From: CAVPDE01 sp963702565
GTDB taxonomy: Bacteria > Desulfobacterota > DSM-4660 > Desulfatiglandales > HGW-15
Assembly: GCA_963702565.1 (NCBI GenBank)
Contig: CAVPDE010000002.1
Span: 1 to 64,000 of the forward strand
Direction: 5' to 3'
DNA length: 64,000 nucleotides
This document shows, piece after piece, positions 50,744 to 60,748 of this stretch (position 1 is its first letter; every line of letters begins with the position of its first letter). A program made the position numbers and the translations under genes. The notes beneath the pieces were generated by a model. That model saw only the letters and a program-made list of their open reading frames with translations. It searched no databases and was not told the DNA's origin.

Positions 50744-51985
50744 CTAAAGTCCTCCTGCGTCTCCGATTTCGTTCGCCGTGTCTTGAGAAGGCTTCTGTCT
50801 TCTCCTCCCATCCTGCAACACCTGATGGTATAGGTTTATGGTCATCTCTTTCAGTTTCCTCCGATCGAGCCTCTCATGCGCAACTCGAAAATTTTTTTCC
50901 GCTGCTTTATTCACCAGAGTGTCGTCCGTGAGCGCCCGCCGGATGGCCATCTCCACCACCTCAGGATCCTCAGGAGGAACCAGTATTCCCGTTTCTCCGT
51001 CCACAATCCATTCATCCGCACACGACGTGCACGATTGAACAGGGAAGGACCCCATAACCATCGCCTCCAGAAGCGACGTGCTTATTGCGTCGCTAATACT
51101 GAGGCCAACAGAGATTCTCGACCGGCCATGCTGCTTCAGGATCTCTTCATGAGCCGTGCCTTCAGGAATGATATGGACTGGAACACCCGTGGTCCTCTCA
51201 AAAAGCTCAGCCGCAATCATGACGTCCGATTTGGCCAGATAGATGTTGACCTCGTATCCCCTCAGAAGGTCAGCACAACGCTCAAGAGCCCGAATCCCTA
51301 CCAGTGCCCTACCGGCCCAGTTTTGGTATCCCTTTAATAGGATTGAACGCCTTTCCGAAACTGGGCCTTGCGAGCGCAAAGCCGAAACTTGTTCCAAATC
51401 AAATCCGCCGCTGTTCGGGAAAACAGGAAGAATATCCCCTTTGAACCCATAGGCTTTCGCCAAATCAACATCCCGTTGGCATTCGCAGGAATAATAGTCA
51501 AACGCGCTCAGCACCCGTCTTATCCGGGGCTCATGCTCCTTCAGCCTTCCGAACAAATAGATGTCACTGCCCCAGCTCGTTATAATGGACGGAGGAAGCT
51601 CGCCTTTCATCCTCTCTTTTGCTGCAACCATCAAGTACCCGGCTGCCTGCATTTCCATCGCGTGAATTACGTCAGGTTCGAGTTTTCTTATGAGTCTTGC
51701 CAACTGGGCTACTCTGTAACTTGGGGCATACTTTCGCAGCAGGGCTCTGCCAAGACGCTCAAGATTCTTATCGAAAACAGGGATTCCCTTCCGCGTGACT
51801 GCCTTAGGAGCCTCCTTTTCTTTACCATAAAAAGAATGATGGACAGTGCAGTTCTTCAGCTTAGAGTGGCTGAAACCGACATCTAGGCTAGGGAACAGAT
51901 GAACGTCCCACCCTTGGTCACTTATCTGAGATACCCAACGTGAAGTATGAATACTGTCCGCCATGGCTACGAGCAGAATTCTCAT
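50744..51985 (-). CDS. glycosyltransferase, GT4 family
   Basis: 413 residues. RILLVAMADSIHTSRWVSQI starts the fold, VIHAMEMQAAGYLMVAAKE follows, and SERRSILLKGYQNWAGRAL begins the donor half, with SVGLSISDAISTSLLEAMVMG carrying the two-Glu region in a form (SISDAISTSLLEAM) seen in WbnH/RfaB-like proteins. TGILVPPEDPEVVEMAI ends the binding site. It lies 10 bases from the GT2 gene. Confidence 0.8.
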   Translation of the reverse strand: MRILLVAMADSIHTSRWVSQISDQGWDVHLFPSLDVGFSHSKLKNCTVHHSFYGKEKEAPKAVTRKGIPVFDKNLERLGRALLRKYAPSYRVAQLARLIRKLEPDVIHAMEMQAAGYLMVAAKERMKGELPPSIITSWGSDIYLFGRLKEHEPRIRRVLSAFDYYSCECQRDVDLAKAYGFKGDILPVFPNSGGFDLEQVSALRSQGPVSERRSILLKGYQNWAGRALVGIRALERCADLLRGYEVNIYLAKSDVMIAAELFERTTGVPVHIIPEGTAHEEILKQHGRSRISVGLSISDAISTSLLEAMVMGSFPVQSCTSCADEWIVDGETGILVPPEDPEVVEMAIRRALTDDTLVNKAAEKNFRVAHERLDRRKLKEMTINLYHQVLQDGRRRQKPSQDTANEIGDAGGL

Positions 51986-52013
51986 AAGCCTGAGCCCTTT
52001 GCTTTCAAATACG

Positions 52014-52982
52014 CTACCTTCGTCTCATCCAGAGGCTCCCGCTCTTGAACTGATGGATTGCCGGGTCATAATGAGGGAACGACTGTCTGAAAACCTCATG
52101 ATGATCGGTCATCACATAGCTCATCGCCAGCAATACTTCAAATTCGCTGTTGAAACATAGAAAACCCTGTAATAAATACTGCTCTGTCCAGAACTGGCGA
52201 AAAGCCTCGTTGGTAGCATAGGCCTTGGAATATTCATACGGCAGTCCAATATCATGAACATGAACGATCACTCCCCGCTCTAGCCGCGGCAAGACATCTA
52301 AGAACAGGAAATTGACATCCCCGCCGATCCTCACGCAGTGCCCAGAGTCAATAAATAGAATATCGTTAGCGCCCAGTTTTTCAAAAAACCGACCGTCAAG
52401 CAGCTCAACTCTCGATTCGACTAACTCATTGCCATCCCTGAGTTCAGTTCTTATAGCATCATTCGGGTATGGATCTACAACAATGTACCTTCCATTCTCT
52501 CCATCCCCGCCTTTGTTCAATTTCAAAGCTTTGGAGATCACTCTTGAAGACATTCCTGATCCGATCTCAATCACGAGACGAGGCCTGAAATGTCTTATCA
52601 TGCAATGGGTCGAAGCGGCACAGCCGAAACTGAAGGATGGGTTCTGGACGTAAAACTCAAAAGGGTCTTCCGTAGGCAGCAAAGGCCACATGCATTCGGA
52701 ACCATACTCTTTTCCCAGGAGACTGAGAAGCGTTACCTGATCCTCACTTCTGAAGTCGATTCCCCTCATTTCGCTGCGCTTATTCCATACACCCCGTTCC
52801 TCCAGATCATCGATATCCGGAATTGGAGAATAGAAAGTTACCGGCACCGGCAGGAATCCATTTTTCAGACAGAGGCTGCTGCCCTTTCCCGTCGTCGCAG
52901 CGACCTTGAACACCTTCACCATGATTCTAAAAATCGGGGCAAAAAAAATCATCGCGCAAAGCATTCTTCTCAGGAGGCGCAT
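52014..52982 (-). CDS. class I SAM-dependent methyltransferase (Methyltransf_24 type)
   Basis: 322 residues with a hydrophobic N-terminus (LCAMIFFAPIFRIMV) that may anchor it to the membrane. The SAM site is LVIEIGSGMSSRVISKAL, then YIVVDPYPNDA and NDILFIDSGHCVRIGGDVNFL, the pattern of Methyltransf_24. The GVIVHVHDIGLPYEY stretch resembles metal-dependent O-methyltransferases. It overlaps the following GT4 gene's end by 13 bases. Confidence 0.72.
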   Translation of the reverse strand: MRLLRRMLCAMIFFAPIFRIMVKVFKVAATTGKGSSLCLKNGFLPVPVTFYSPIPDIDDLEERGVWNKRSEMRGIDFRSEDQVTLLSLLGKEYGSECMWPLLPTEDPFEFYVQNPSFSFGCAASTHCMIRHFRPRLVIEIGSGMSSRVISKALKLNKGGDGENGRYIVVDPYPNDAIRTELRDGNELVESRVELLDGRFFEKLGANDILFIDSGHCVRIGGDVNFLFLDVLPRLERGVIVHVHDIGLPYEYSKAYATNEAFRQFWTEQYLLQGFLCFNSEFEVLLAMSYVMTDHHEVFRQSFPHYDPAIHQFKSGSLWMRRR

Positions 52983-54211
52983 GATAGATTGTTGCCCTTT
53001 CTGCCTAAAACCGTTTGTATCCCCTCAACAAAAGCTCTCTGCACTTCTTCGATACGAAAGAACTCTTCACTGACTTTCCTTGCTCTTTCACCCAGCCGCT
53101 TCTGCATTTCTTTGCTGGCTAGGATGAGCTCGATTTGCTCTGCCAGCAGGGCAGGGTCGTATTGGTCCACGACAACCCCACATCCGTGTTTATTAAAAAA
53201 CCAGCTGCAAAAGGAATCTCTAGGCGCATGCACGAGTATCGGCCTTGCGACGGAAAGGTACTCCGCCATTTTGCCGGGAGCGGAGGTTCTAATGACTTCA
53301 GGAATCGGACAGTTGAATGCCAGCGGTAGAAAGAGGATGTCCGCCTGGCGCAATACCCCGGGAATTTCCGCCGCGGTTATGTGGGAGCGACATATGACTG
53401 CAGACCCCGTGACACCTCGCTCCTTGAGTTCCAGCTCCGTCTGGGAGGTATAGATGTGAAATCGGATGTCTTTCCTTCCTGTCCGCCTTATCGCTTCCAC
53501 CAGATTCCGCAACGCATCATCATTGGCGTGATACACAGCCCCGGCGTAAACTATATTGACTGTTTCTTTTGCAAGAGCCCTTTCAGCCCTGTCGAGGTCA
53601 GCGAGATCATATAGAGGGGCTGGGTTTCGAACCAGGGTGCTTTTTAACCCGTACCTTCTGACATATGCCTCCTGAAGGTATTCATTAGGCGCGATGATTC
53701 CCACGGCTCGCTTGGCCATCTCTTTTTCAAGACGGACTGAAAAGGGCCGAAAAGCCCCGATCCATTGATATGCATAATCGTCGAACATGTACGCGACAAA
53801 CGGAACCTTCGCCATCTCGCTTGCCAAGCACCCCGCCGGGATGTCGTACATGTCCCCAGAGCATGCGATCAACCTATCGCACCCTTCATTCAGGAGAATC
53901 TTTTGAATCTGTTTTGCCCTTCGGTAGATAACCCATGGTGTGTTGATCCACAATCCCAAGGTGTCCATATGGTATTTCGGGATCACCGGCAATTGATATA
54001 CGGGAGGCAAATAGTGGTATCGCGCAGAAAGTTTCTGGGTCGATGGGCTATCAAGAGATGAGGAATCAGCATAATTCCGCCTAGAAATCAGGCAATAGGT
54101 TTCCGGAGGCAATCCTTTTAAAAGCCTATACAGCACCACGGCTTGCCCGGATGCGGAAGGCGGCAGGATATGGGAGACGATGGCTGTCTTGTGATTTTTT
54201 GGGTAAGCCAC
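52970..54211 (-). CDS. glycosyltransferase, GT4 family
   Basis: 413 residues, GTG start. IVSHILPPSASGQAVVLYRLL starts the acceptor half. The donor half has VNIVYAGAVYHANDDALRNLVEA and ADILFLPLAFNCPIPEVIRTSAPGKMAEYLSVARP. This PGKMAEYLSVARP form, with a single Glu, is that of the GT4 group that works on lipid-linked sugars. No clear ribosome-binding site is seen. Confidence 0.78.
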   Translation of the reverse strand: MAYPKNHKTAIVSHILPPSASGQAVVLYRLLKGLPPETYCLISRRNYADSSSLDSPSTQKLSARYHYLPPVYQLPVIPKYHMDTLGLWINTPWVIYRRAKQIQKILLNEGCDRLIACSGDMYDIPAGCLASEMAKVPFVAYMFDDYAYQWIGAFRPFSVRLEKEMAKRAVGIIAPNEYLQEAYVRRYGLKSTLVRNPAPLYDLADLDRAERALAKETVNIVYAGAVYHANDDALRNLVEAIRRTGRKDIRFHIYTSQTELELKERGVTGSAVICRSHITAAEIPGVLRQADILFLPLAFNCPIPEVIRTSAPGKMAEYLSVARPILVHAPRDSFCSWFFNKHGCGVVVDQYDPALLAEQIELILASKEMQKRLGERARKVSEEFFRIEEVQRAFVEGIQTVLGRKGNNLSCAS

Positions 54212-54259
54212 TTACCGGGAGACAAAGCAGCGCGAGATGCGGACCCGCAGCCAAATTAT

Positions 54260-55708
54260 TCAGCCCTTCAACTGTGACCTATTCTTATGAGTGCCCTGCC
54301 TCGCTTTTTCTGCATGGTACTCAGCAATTCCATGGACTAGTTTTTTGATCGCTTGGCTATTCCGTCGGCTGTCAAAAACGCGGCGTGCCAGTTCAAGGTT
54401 TCTCTGAGTAAAGGCCCTCACCATCTCTTCCGGGGCGTCAAGCGCTCGGATGATCTTTTCTGACAGGGAAACGGGGTCGCGCGGAGGAACAAGGAACCCG
54501 TTGACCCCATCCGTGACCCACTCTCGTATGGGCGGAATATCTCCCATGAGAATGGGAGTCCCACAAGCCATAGCTTCAAGCATGCAGTTCGGCAGCGAAT
54601 CATTTGAAGAAATAGAAACCATCATGTCCGACGCATTGTAGTAGCGTCCCATGAGTTCCCAGGGCACTTTTCCGTCCCACCTTACATGTTCCTCAGCTCC
54701 AAATTGTTTCGCCTTTTGCAAATGCATTTCCCATTCCTTCTCCCTGCCGTTCCCCGATAGGAACAAAAAAAGCGTATCGGGATATTTTCGAATCACGATC
54801 GGAATAGCTTCAATAATTACGTCGCTGTTCAGGTATTCTCCCAGCCCCCGAGGTAAAAGGACCACTTTCTCAAAGCCTATTCCCAACTGTCTTTTCGCTT
54901 CATTCTTTTCCAATTCTCTAAAGCGTTCCAAATCGACGCCAGGGTACCTGATGAGGCGTATTTTTTCCTCTCTAGCTCCATATTGAAGACATGCCTTGAG
55001 TGCGGATGCGGAGTTCACTGTTATGGCCTGCGCTCTGAGTAGGCCATAGTTGACCAGCGCCTTCTTGAACCTTCTCTCAATACCGCTCCACTGTGCCCAC
55101 CAGGTGAGGTCACCGTTCCAGAAAGTGATCACAAGCGGAATCTTTTCAGACAGGAAAAAGGCGAGATAGCAAGGATATAAAAGGGTTTGCAAAAAAATGA
55201 TGTCAGGTTTGAACTCTCTGAGGGTATTTTTCAGTTTCTTGAGATCAAGGCAGGCTCTGAGTATTTCATGCTGCAGATCCGATGACAAAATAAAGTCTGT
55301 TGTTTTCAGACCATAGATACTTGTTCTGTCTTCGGCCGATAACACCGCTCTTAAGACCTTCCTTCCACTCAATAAGAACTTCCCTACCCCAGGGAGGTCT
55401 TTTATCACTGAAAGTTTTCTTGGAAATAATCCTGCGATTTTGCCCGGGTTCCCTTTTGCGGTCTGATTTCCTCTCCCCAACAAACTATTGTTTCTGTATG
55501 TCTCCTCATTTCCCAGACCTCCGCTCAACAGAACATTTGTGGCATTAGAAAAACGGTAATTATACGTCGAAGCGACAGCCACTTCGAAGGACGGGTCATC
55601 AACAAAGATCTGAATCCGTCGTCTCGCATGGATAGAAAATCCCCATGCCAGAAAAAGGACCCGTGTTCTTTTCTTGGATGACCCCGATGAAGAACCGCGC
55701 ATAGTCAT
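54260..55708 (-). CDS. glycosyltransferase, GT4 family
   Basis: 482 residues, longer than its neighbours because of a 100-residue segment (about 60-160) in the acceptor half. RVLFLAWGFSIHARRRIQIF opens the protein. VVLLPRGLGEYLNSDVIIEAI, LFLFLSGNGREKEWEMHL, MMVSISSNDSLPNCMLEAMACG and NGFLVPPRDPVSLSEKI form the donor site. It begins 4 bases after the second amidotransferase stop. Sugar unknown. Confidence 0.8.
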   Translation of the reverse strand: MTMRGSSSGSSKKRTRVLFLAWGFSIHARRRIQIFVDDPSFEVAVASTYNYRFSNATNVLLSGGLGNEETYRNNSLLGRGNQTAKGNPGKIAGLFPRKLSVIKDLPGVGKFLLSGRKVLRAVLSAEDRTSIYGLKTTDFILSSDLQHEILRACLDLKKLKNTLREFKPDIIFLQTLLYPCYLAFFLSEKIPLVITFWNGDLTWWAQWSGIERRFKKALVNYGLLRAQAITVNSASALKACLQYGAREEKIRLIRYPGVDLERFRELEKNEAKRQLGIGFEKVVLLPRGLGEYLNSDVIIEAIPIVIRKYPDTLFLFLSGNGREKEWEMHLQKAKQFGAEEHVRWDGKVPWELMGRYYNASDMMVSISSNDSLPNCMLEAMACGTPILMGDIPPIREWVTDGVNGFLVPPRDPVSLSEKIIRALDAPEEMVRAFTQRNLELARRVFDSRRNSQAIKKLVHGIAEYHAEKARQGTHKNRSQLKG

Positions 55709-55712
55709 CTTG

Positions 55713-57674
55713 TCAGTTTACAGAGGCAGAAACATGCCGATCCAGAACTTCTCTGCACCACAATTCTGTTACAACGAGCAACCAGGGAAAGACCCAGCTC
55801 AGCTCCCCCGCCATGAACCTCTTTTTAATCTCTTCAACCTCGTCGACGCAAAAATATCCCCTCTCCCTGACCACCTCACGCGAAAGCGTATCTTCCAAAA
55901 CGTCACGCAGCGAATTCTTGAGCCAAGAGTCGAAGGGCATTCCAAATCCTCGCTTTTTCTGCAAATCCATTCCATCGGGAAGCAAGTTACGCCCTGCGTC
56001 AATGAGAATTCTCTTAACTCCTGTTTCCTGATAGGTCGCTTCACTCGAATCTAAACTTCCTCTGATATCCCCCACCTTCGCGTGGTCGGGAAGGGAGAGC
56101 GCAGTATCGGCAACCAGGGTATCTAAATACGGTACTCGTACCTCAAGAGAATGGGCCATAGACACAGCATCTATGTCTCGGAGAAGCTGATTCTGGGTGT
56201 AGGTGCGTAAGCAAAGCCCGGAAACCCGTTCTATGGTGGAGCCGTAGGACAATTCATCGGCGGGTGCCATATCCCGGGACGGCTCCCGCCCCACAGATGC
56301 CGATTCCCTGACTTCCGGGGCAAGAACTCTCCCCGCACCCAGGGGACCAAATATCTGATACTGTCTTGAATACCGAGCTACGAAGCTCGAGTGCCTTCGC
56401 ATTCGTTCCACAAAGGGACCAAACCGTGAACACATCGTCGGATCGAAAAGCCCTTGTCGCGCTAAATGGGAAAATACCTTCAGCAAATAGGACCTGAACG
56501 GACGCCCCTCGCTGTCATTCCGCGCAGCTAACATATTTACGAACCAAGGATACCCAGCAAAAAGCTCATCACCCCCAGTACCCGAAATCGCTACGGTTAC
56601 CCCTTGCCTGGCGGCCATAGAAATGAAATAGGAGTTCACACCATCCACAGACGGTTGATCTAATGCTGAAGCAATATGAGAAACTCTATCCCGAAAGTCC
56701 TGGCCTGTCACTAAAACACGCTGGTGATCTGTGCCAAGGAGTTTTGCAACGCGTTCAGCGTCATCCGTTTCATCAATCTCTGCGCCTTCTTGTTCGAAAC
56801 CTACGGAAAATGTTTTGACTCTCGCTCCGTTTATCAAAGACATGAGCGCCACAAGCAGCGTGGAATCGACTCCGCCGCTAAGAAAGGCACCGATGGGCAC
56901 ATCACTCACCATCTGCATCTTCACGGACTCTTGCAGAGCGTCTTTGACCCTATTCACCTGTTCGTCGTACGACCTCCTGCGCAAATCCTGAACTCTATCA
57001 ATATCAAGCCTCCAAAACCTTTCGATGCTCTCTTTCCCTGACTCGATGACCAGACGATGCCCGGGGAGGAGCATTCTCACCCCCGAAACCGCAGTCTCAG
57101 GTTGAGTGATGGACCCGTAGGATACAAGGAGTCGCAGGGCCTCAGGATCCAATCGCCGTTCAACAAGGCCGCTCGCCAGCACAGCCTTCATTTCGGACGC
57201 GAAAAAGAAGGTCGATCCCCGGCGCCCGTACAAAAGGGGCTTGATACCTAAAGGATCTCTAGCCAGTAGCAAACGCTTCCTGTCCAGCCCACGACGCTTG
57301 TCATAAATCGCCAGAGCAAACATACCTCGCATTCGGGTCAAGAAGTCATCCCCATAGACTTCGTACATCCTCAGCACAACTTCTGTGTCGGAACTTGATT
57401 TGAAGCTATGCCCTTTCTTGACCAATACTTCACGTTCTTCTCGGAAATTATAGGTTTCCCCATTATACACAATATAGAGGGTGCCTTCAGGATTGCTCAT
57501 GGGTTGGTGGGCATTGGGTGAAAGATCGATGATCGCCAACCTTGACATCCCTAAGGCCATTCCTTCTTCACCGTAGATCCCGGAATCATCCGGACCCCTG
57601 TGGCGCATAGCCGACACCATTCGCCTGATCACTCCAATCTCGCTCCCACCGAGAATGCCGCAGATCCCGCACAT
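55713..57674 (-). CDS. asparagine-synthase-type glutamine amidotransferase (second copy)
   Basis: 653 residues with Cys2 (MCGICGILGG), MRHRGPDDSG, MSRLAIIDLSPNAHQPM and YNGETYNFREE (family usually has NGEIYN) in the glutaminase, and FLSGGVDSTL, ISGTGGDELFAGY and RDIDAVSMAHSLEVRVPYLD in the synthetase. It differs clearly from the first copy and looks anciently diverged, more like the AsnB group found in exopolysaccharide loci. It is packed between a GT4 gene and a methyltransferase with gaps of 4 and 5 bases. An uronamide-forming role is inferred. Confidence 0.87.
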   Translation of the reverse strand: MCGICGILGGSEIGVIRRMVSAMRHRGPDDSGIYGEEGMALGMSRLAIIDLSPNAHQPMSNPEGTLYIVYNGETYNFREEREVLVKKGHSFKSSSDTEVVLRMYEVYGDDFLTRMRGMFALAIYDKRRGLDRKRLLLARDPLGIKPLLYGRRGSTFFFASEMKAVLASGLVERRLDPEALRLLVSYGSITQPETAVSGVRMLLPGHRLVIESGKESIERFWRLDIDRVQDLRRRSYDEQVNRVKDALQESVKMQMVSDVPIGAFLSGGVDSTLLVALMSLINGARVKTFSVGFEQEGAEIDETDDAERVAKLLGTDHQRVLVTGQDFRDRVSHIASALDQPSVDGVNSYFISMAARQGVTVAISGTGGDELFAGYPWFVNMLAARNDSEGRPFRSYLLKVFSHLARQGLFDPTMCSRFGPFVERMRRHSSFVARYSRQYQIFGPLGAGRVLAPEVRESASVGREPSRDMAPADELSYGSTIERVSGLCLRTYTQNQLLRDIDAVSMAHSLEVRVPYLDTLVADTALSLPDHAKVGDIRGSLDSSEATYQETGVKRILIDAGRNLLPDGMDLQKKRGFGMPFDSWLKNSLRDVLEDTLSREVVRERGYFCVDEVEEIKKRFMAGELSWVFPWLLVVTELWCREVLDRHVSASVN

Positions 57675-57679
57675 CGCCC

Positions 57680-58621
57680 TTATTCTTTCCCTGGCCTACA
57701 CATCAGAATGTAAAGCGCTTGTCCTTTTAGCAAAGGAAGCGATCGGACTCCTAAAGGTCGGAGTCCTTTAAACAAAACCTCGAATAATCCTGCCACCGAT
57801 CTATGCAGCGTTGAGCGAAGCCACGGAGACTTCCATCGCTTCTTGGATACCACATGATCAACCCAATAGGTCGAGTAGTAGTAGTGAGTGTTGTAGGTGA
57901 ATGGCTCGGATACAATTTTGTCGATTTTGAAACCCAACTGCTTTGCGAGAAACCTGAAAGTCCTCACACGCCAGCGGGTCGCGTGATGGGGCGGCATGTT
58001 TTGTATACACGGATCGATATATTTGACCGGACCATCTTGGTTTGGTACAGAAATTCCGATCTTACCGCCCGGCTTGACCAGCAAAGACAGTCCTTTTAGG
58101 AACTCAACAGGATTTGAAACATGCTCCAATACGTGGAAACAGAAGGCATAGTCAAACCGCGTCTTGAGTTTGGAAATGTCCCCTCCTGATTTAAGAACAT
58201 TCAGGCCTGCCTCACGTGCCACTAACAGAGCATCCTCATTTGACTCTATCCCACACACCTCAGAAACAAGTGGCCTGATCTTTCTAAGGAAACTCCCGGA
58301 GCCGCAGCCCATTTCTATAACGGATGCCTCTTTGTTCAACTCCTTTAGGGCTTCCCCAAATTCCCACTTGTCCTCCTCATAGTAATGTAAGGTGTCGTGT
58401 CTCGACAGCTCTGAGTAGAATTCTGGAGTCCCAATAATCTGGGGCAAGAAGATTTCAAGCCCGCATTTAGGGCAAGCAAAGAGCTGTGTGGAATCGGCCT
58501 GTTGAGATAATTCGCTGGCAACGTTCTCAGAGATCTGTATGGGCTTCCAAAGCTCAAGAAGCTCTTGTAGCGAGTATTCCTTGTTTTCGCATTTCAAGGT
58601 TGCAGAACATATCGGGCACAT
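57680..58621 (-). CDS. SAM-dependent methyltransferase with N-terminal zinc site
   Basis: 313 residues starting MCPICSATLKCENKE. The CxxC here and FACPKCG about 48 residues on form a likely zinc ribbon, as in sugar C-methyltransferases. The core has SVIEMGCGSGSFLRKI, VCGIESNEDALLVAREAG, FDYAFCFHVLEHVSNPVEFL and GGKIGISVPN. The frame is open to 58726, but that start would overlap the upstream gene. The C-terminal 120 residues are acceptor-specific. Confidence 0.77.
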   Translation of the reverse strand: MCPICSATLKCENKEYSLQELLELWKPIQISENVASELSQQADSTQLFACPKCGLEIFLPQIIGTPEFYSELSRHDTLHYYEEDKWEFGEALKELNKEASVIEMGCGSGSFLRKIRPLVSEVCGIESNEDALLVAREAGLNVLKSGGDISKLKTRFDYAFCFHVLEHVSNPVEFLKGLSLLVKPGGKIGISVPNQDGPVKYIDPCIQNMPPHHATRWRVRTFRFLAKQLGFKIDKIVSEPFTYNTHYYYSTYWVDHVVSKKRWKSPWLRSTLHRSVAGLFEVLFKGLRPLGVRSLPLLKGQALYILMCRPGKE

Positions 58622-58683
58622 CTTTCTTCTTGTGTTCGGTAAGACCTTGTTTTGTCCGAATAGGGTATGGCGCGAATTCGCTC

Positions 58684-59430
58684 TCAACTCTTTCTGATTT
58701 CCGCTGTGAATACCATCCCATTCCAACCGAAAGACAACAGTTCATGTAGATCAATATGCGTATTTCGTGAAAGCCACTCTCTACAGGCTTTCTTTTCACC
58801 GAAATCGGGGCTATTTCTAAAACATCTCCAATCGTCAAAAGCAATAACCGAGCCGGTTGTTAGATAAGGTGTGATAAACTTAAGGACAGGTACCGTCGAT
58901 TCGTACAGATCACAGTCAACCCATGCAACTGCGACTTTTTCGATTTCGTAATTTTCAGCCTTCGACTGCGTCAATGTTTCCTTAAACCACCCTTTGATTG
59001 TTCTTACCCTGCTGATATCTACATCGCTCTTCATAAGGTTCTTCGCGAATTCTTCTTCAGAACATGCGAATTGACCTCGCATAAAGTTGCTGCTGTATCC
59101 GTTGGGCGTATCGATGCCTGATAGAGAAGGCAACCCTTCAAAGGAATCGAAACCGAAGAATCTCATGTCCTTGAAGTGGCTTGACATCCACCGGTAGGCG
59201 TGGATGAACGTAGTCCCCTGATAGACGCCGAATTCAAGGTAATCGCCCGGTATTTGAGCGCCGATCAAGTATTCCGTCACTTGTTCGATGGCATAGAACC
59301 GTCGATTAAACGACCGATACTCAAGCTGCGCCAATTTGTCGTACACGCCCTTCAAGTACAACTCCCTTATCGGATTTCGGAGTATTCTCAGCAGCCTTTT
59401 CAATTGGTCCCCCTTGCAGTCCTCCTGCAT
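58684..59430 (-). CDS. TylF/MycF-type O-methyltransferase
   Basis: 248 residues from MQEDCKGDQLKRLL, an ATG 4 bases after the wzt stop. YLIGAQIPGDYLEFGVYQGTT is the SAM motif, MRFFGFDSFEGLP follows, and VAVAWVDCDLYESTVPVLKFI with AFDDW holds the metal-binding Asp residues. Family members (macrocin O-methyltransferase) methylate sugar hydroxyls using Mg2+. Placed next to wzt, it may cap the chain end, a signal that Wzt can read in O9a-type systems. Confidence 0.8.
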   Translation of the reverse strand: MQEDCKGDQLKRLLRILRNPIRELYLKGVYDKLAQLEYRSFNRRFYAIEQVTEYLIGAQIPGDYLEFGVYQGTTFIHAYRWMSSHFKDMRFFGFDSFEGLPSLSGIDTPNGYSSNFMRGQFACSEEEFAKNLMKSDVDISRVRTIKGWFKETLTQSKAENYEIEKVAVAWVDCDLYESTVPVLKFITPYLTTGSVIAFDDWRCFRNSPDFGEKKACREWLSRNTHIDLHELLSFGWNGMVFTAEIRKS

Positions 59431-59434
59431 TCTT

Positions 59435-60748
59435 CTAGCGGATATCCTCGAGCGTGTAATCAAATTCGCAAGCGTACACTCCTGGAAATGGCCTCGTATA
59501 AAGGATATCTTCCTTTTTTGCCTCCATCCTAAAAGAGGTTGCATAACGAATGCCGTCAATGTCCTCCAAATTGATTACACCCAGCCATAGACCGACTGTG
59601 TAGACATCAGGTTTGAGTCGAACATTCCGTAAAAGAAATTTTACTGCCGCTTGCTGCCCCGCTTTAAGGCTCAAGGCTTCTCCCTTGATCAGCGTGTTTA
59701 CATCCGTGAGCCGATTGCCAAGTTCATCGTAGACAATAACCGCAACGGCCACATGATGAATTTCCTCACGGGCCTTGATGTGCATTTCAAACGCGATGTC
59801 ACAGCCCGTTTCTGGAAATGGCAGGGATTCACCATGATGGTTCAGAGCTTTCATAACGATCGAGCAAAACTGTGCTTTCCCGTTGCCGTAACGTTCCACA
59901 TTCGACAGGTCAGTTTGTCCAAGGGCTTTACTCAGAAAACTTGTTTGGTACCTTCTCACGATTTCTTGGCTCGGCCCCTCCTCTATCAGTTTTCCGTCCG
60001 CCATCAGCATACTCTTGGTGCTAATGCTCAGAATCGATGCCATATTATGACTGACGAGAAGAATTGTTTTACCTTCCGTTGCAGCAGTCTCCATTTTGCT
60101 GAGGCATTTTTTTTGAAACTGAATATCCCCGACAGCCAAGACTTCGTCCACAACGAGAATCTCCGGCTCAAGGTGGGCTGCAACGGCAAAGGCTAACCGG
60201 ACATACATTCCTGACGAGTAACGTTTTACTGGAGTATCAAGAAACCTTTCGACCTCAGCAAAACTGACAATCTGCTCGAACTTGCTCTTGATCTCCGCTC
60301 TGCTCATTCCGAGCACGGCTCCATTAAGAAAAATGTTCTCGCGACCTGTCAGCTCGGGATGAAAACCGGTGCCTACCTCCAGCAGGCTGGCCACCCTCCC
60401 TTTGATTGAAACTTTCCCCTCTGTGGGCTCCGTGATTCGGCTCAGGATTTTGAGCAGAGTGGTTTTTCCGGCGCCGTTTCGCCCAATAATGCCAACACGA
60501 TCCCCTTGCTTGATCTCGAAAGAGACATCCTTTAGGGCCCAGAGTTCCTCGGCCATAGCCCATCCGGTTACCGGCTGTCCGGAGGAAGAGAGGAAAGGAT
60601 GGAAAAGCCTTCGGCTCGTACTTCTGAAGCTCTGGACTAACGTCTCTCGAAAGGTGAGATATCGTCCTTTATGGTCGTGGCCAATAACGTACTTTTTCGA
60701 AAGGCTCTCGGCCTTGATCACCGTAGTCACACCAGCCTCATAGCACAT
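59435..60748 (-). CDS. wzt: O-antigen ABC exporter ATPase with C-terminal glycan-binding domain
   Basis: 437 residues. The ATPase has Walker A GRNGAGKTTLLK, YSSGMYVRLAFA as the Wzt-type signature, Walker B ILVVDEVLAVGD and the H-loop VSHNM. After about residue 275, DLSNVERYGNGKAQFCSIVM starts a beta-sandwich similar to the Wzt C-terminal domain, which in O9a binds the capped chain end. VFLLRNVRLKPDVYTVGLWL is typical. ATG 60748 overlaps the wzm stop. Partner of wzm. Confidence 0.9.
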   Translation of the reverse strand: MCYEAGVTTVIKAESLSKKYVIGHDHKGRYLTFRETLVQSFRSTSRRLFHPFLSSSGQPVTGWAMAEELWALKDVSFEIKQGDRVGIIGRNGAGKTTLLKILSRITEPTEGKVSIKGRVASLLEVGTGFHPELTGRENIFLNGAVLGMSRAEIKSKFEQIVSFAEVERFLDTPVKRYSSGMYVRLAFAVAAHLEPEILVVDEVLAVGDIQFQKKCLSKMETAATEGKTILLVSHNMASILSISTKSMLMADGKLIEEGPSQEIVRRYQTSFLSKALGQTDLSNVERYGNGKAQFCSIVMKALNHHGESLPFPETGCDIAFEMHIKAREEIHHVAVAVIVYDELGNRLTDVNTLIKGEALSLKAGQQAAVKFLLRNVRLKPDVYTVGLWLGVINLEDIDGIRYATSFRMEAKKEDILYTRPFPGVYACEFDYTLEDIR

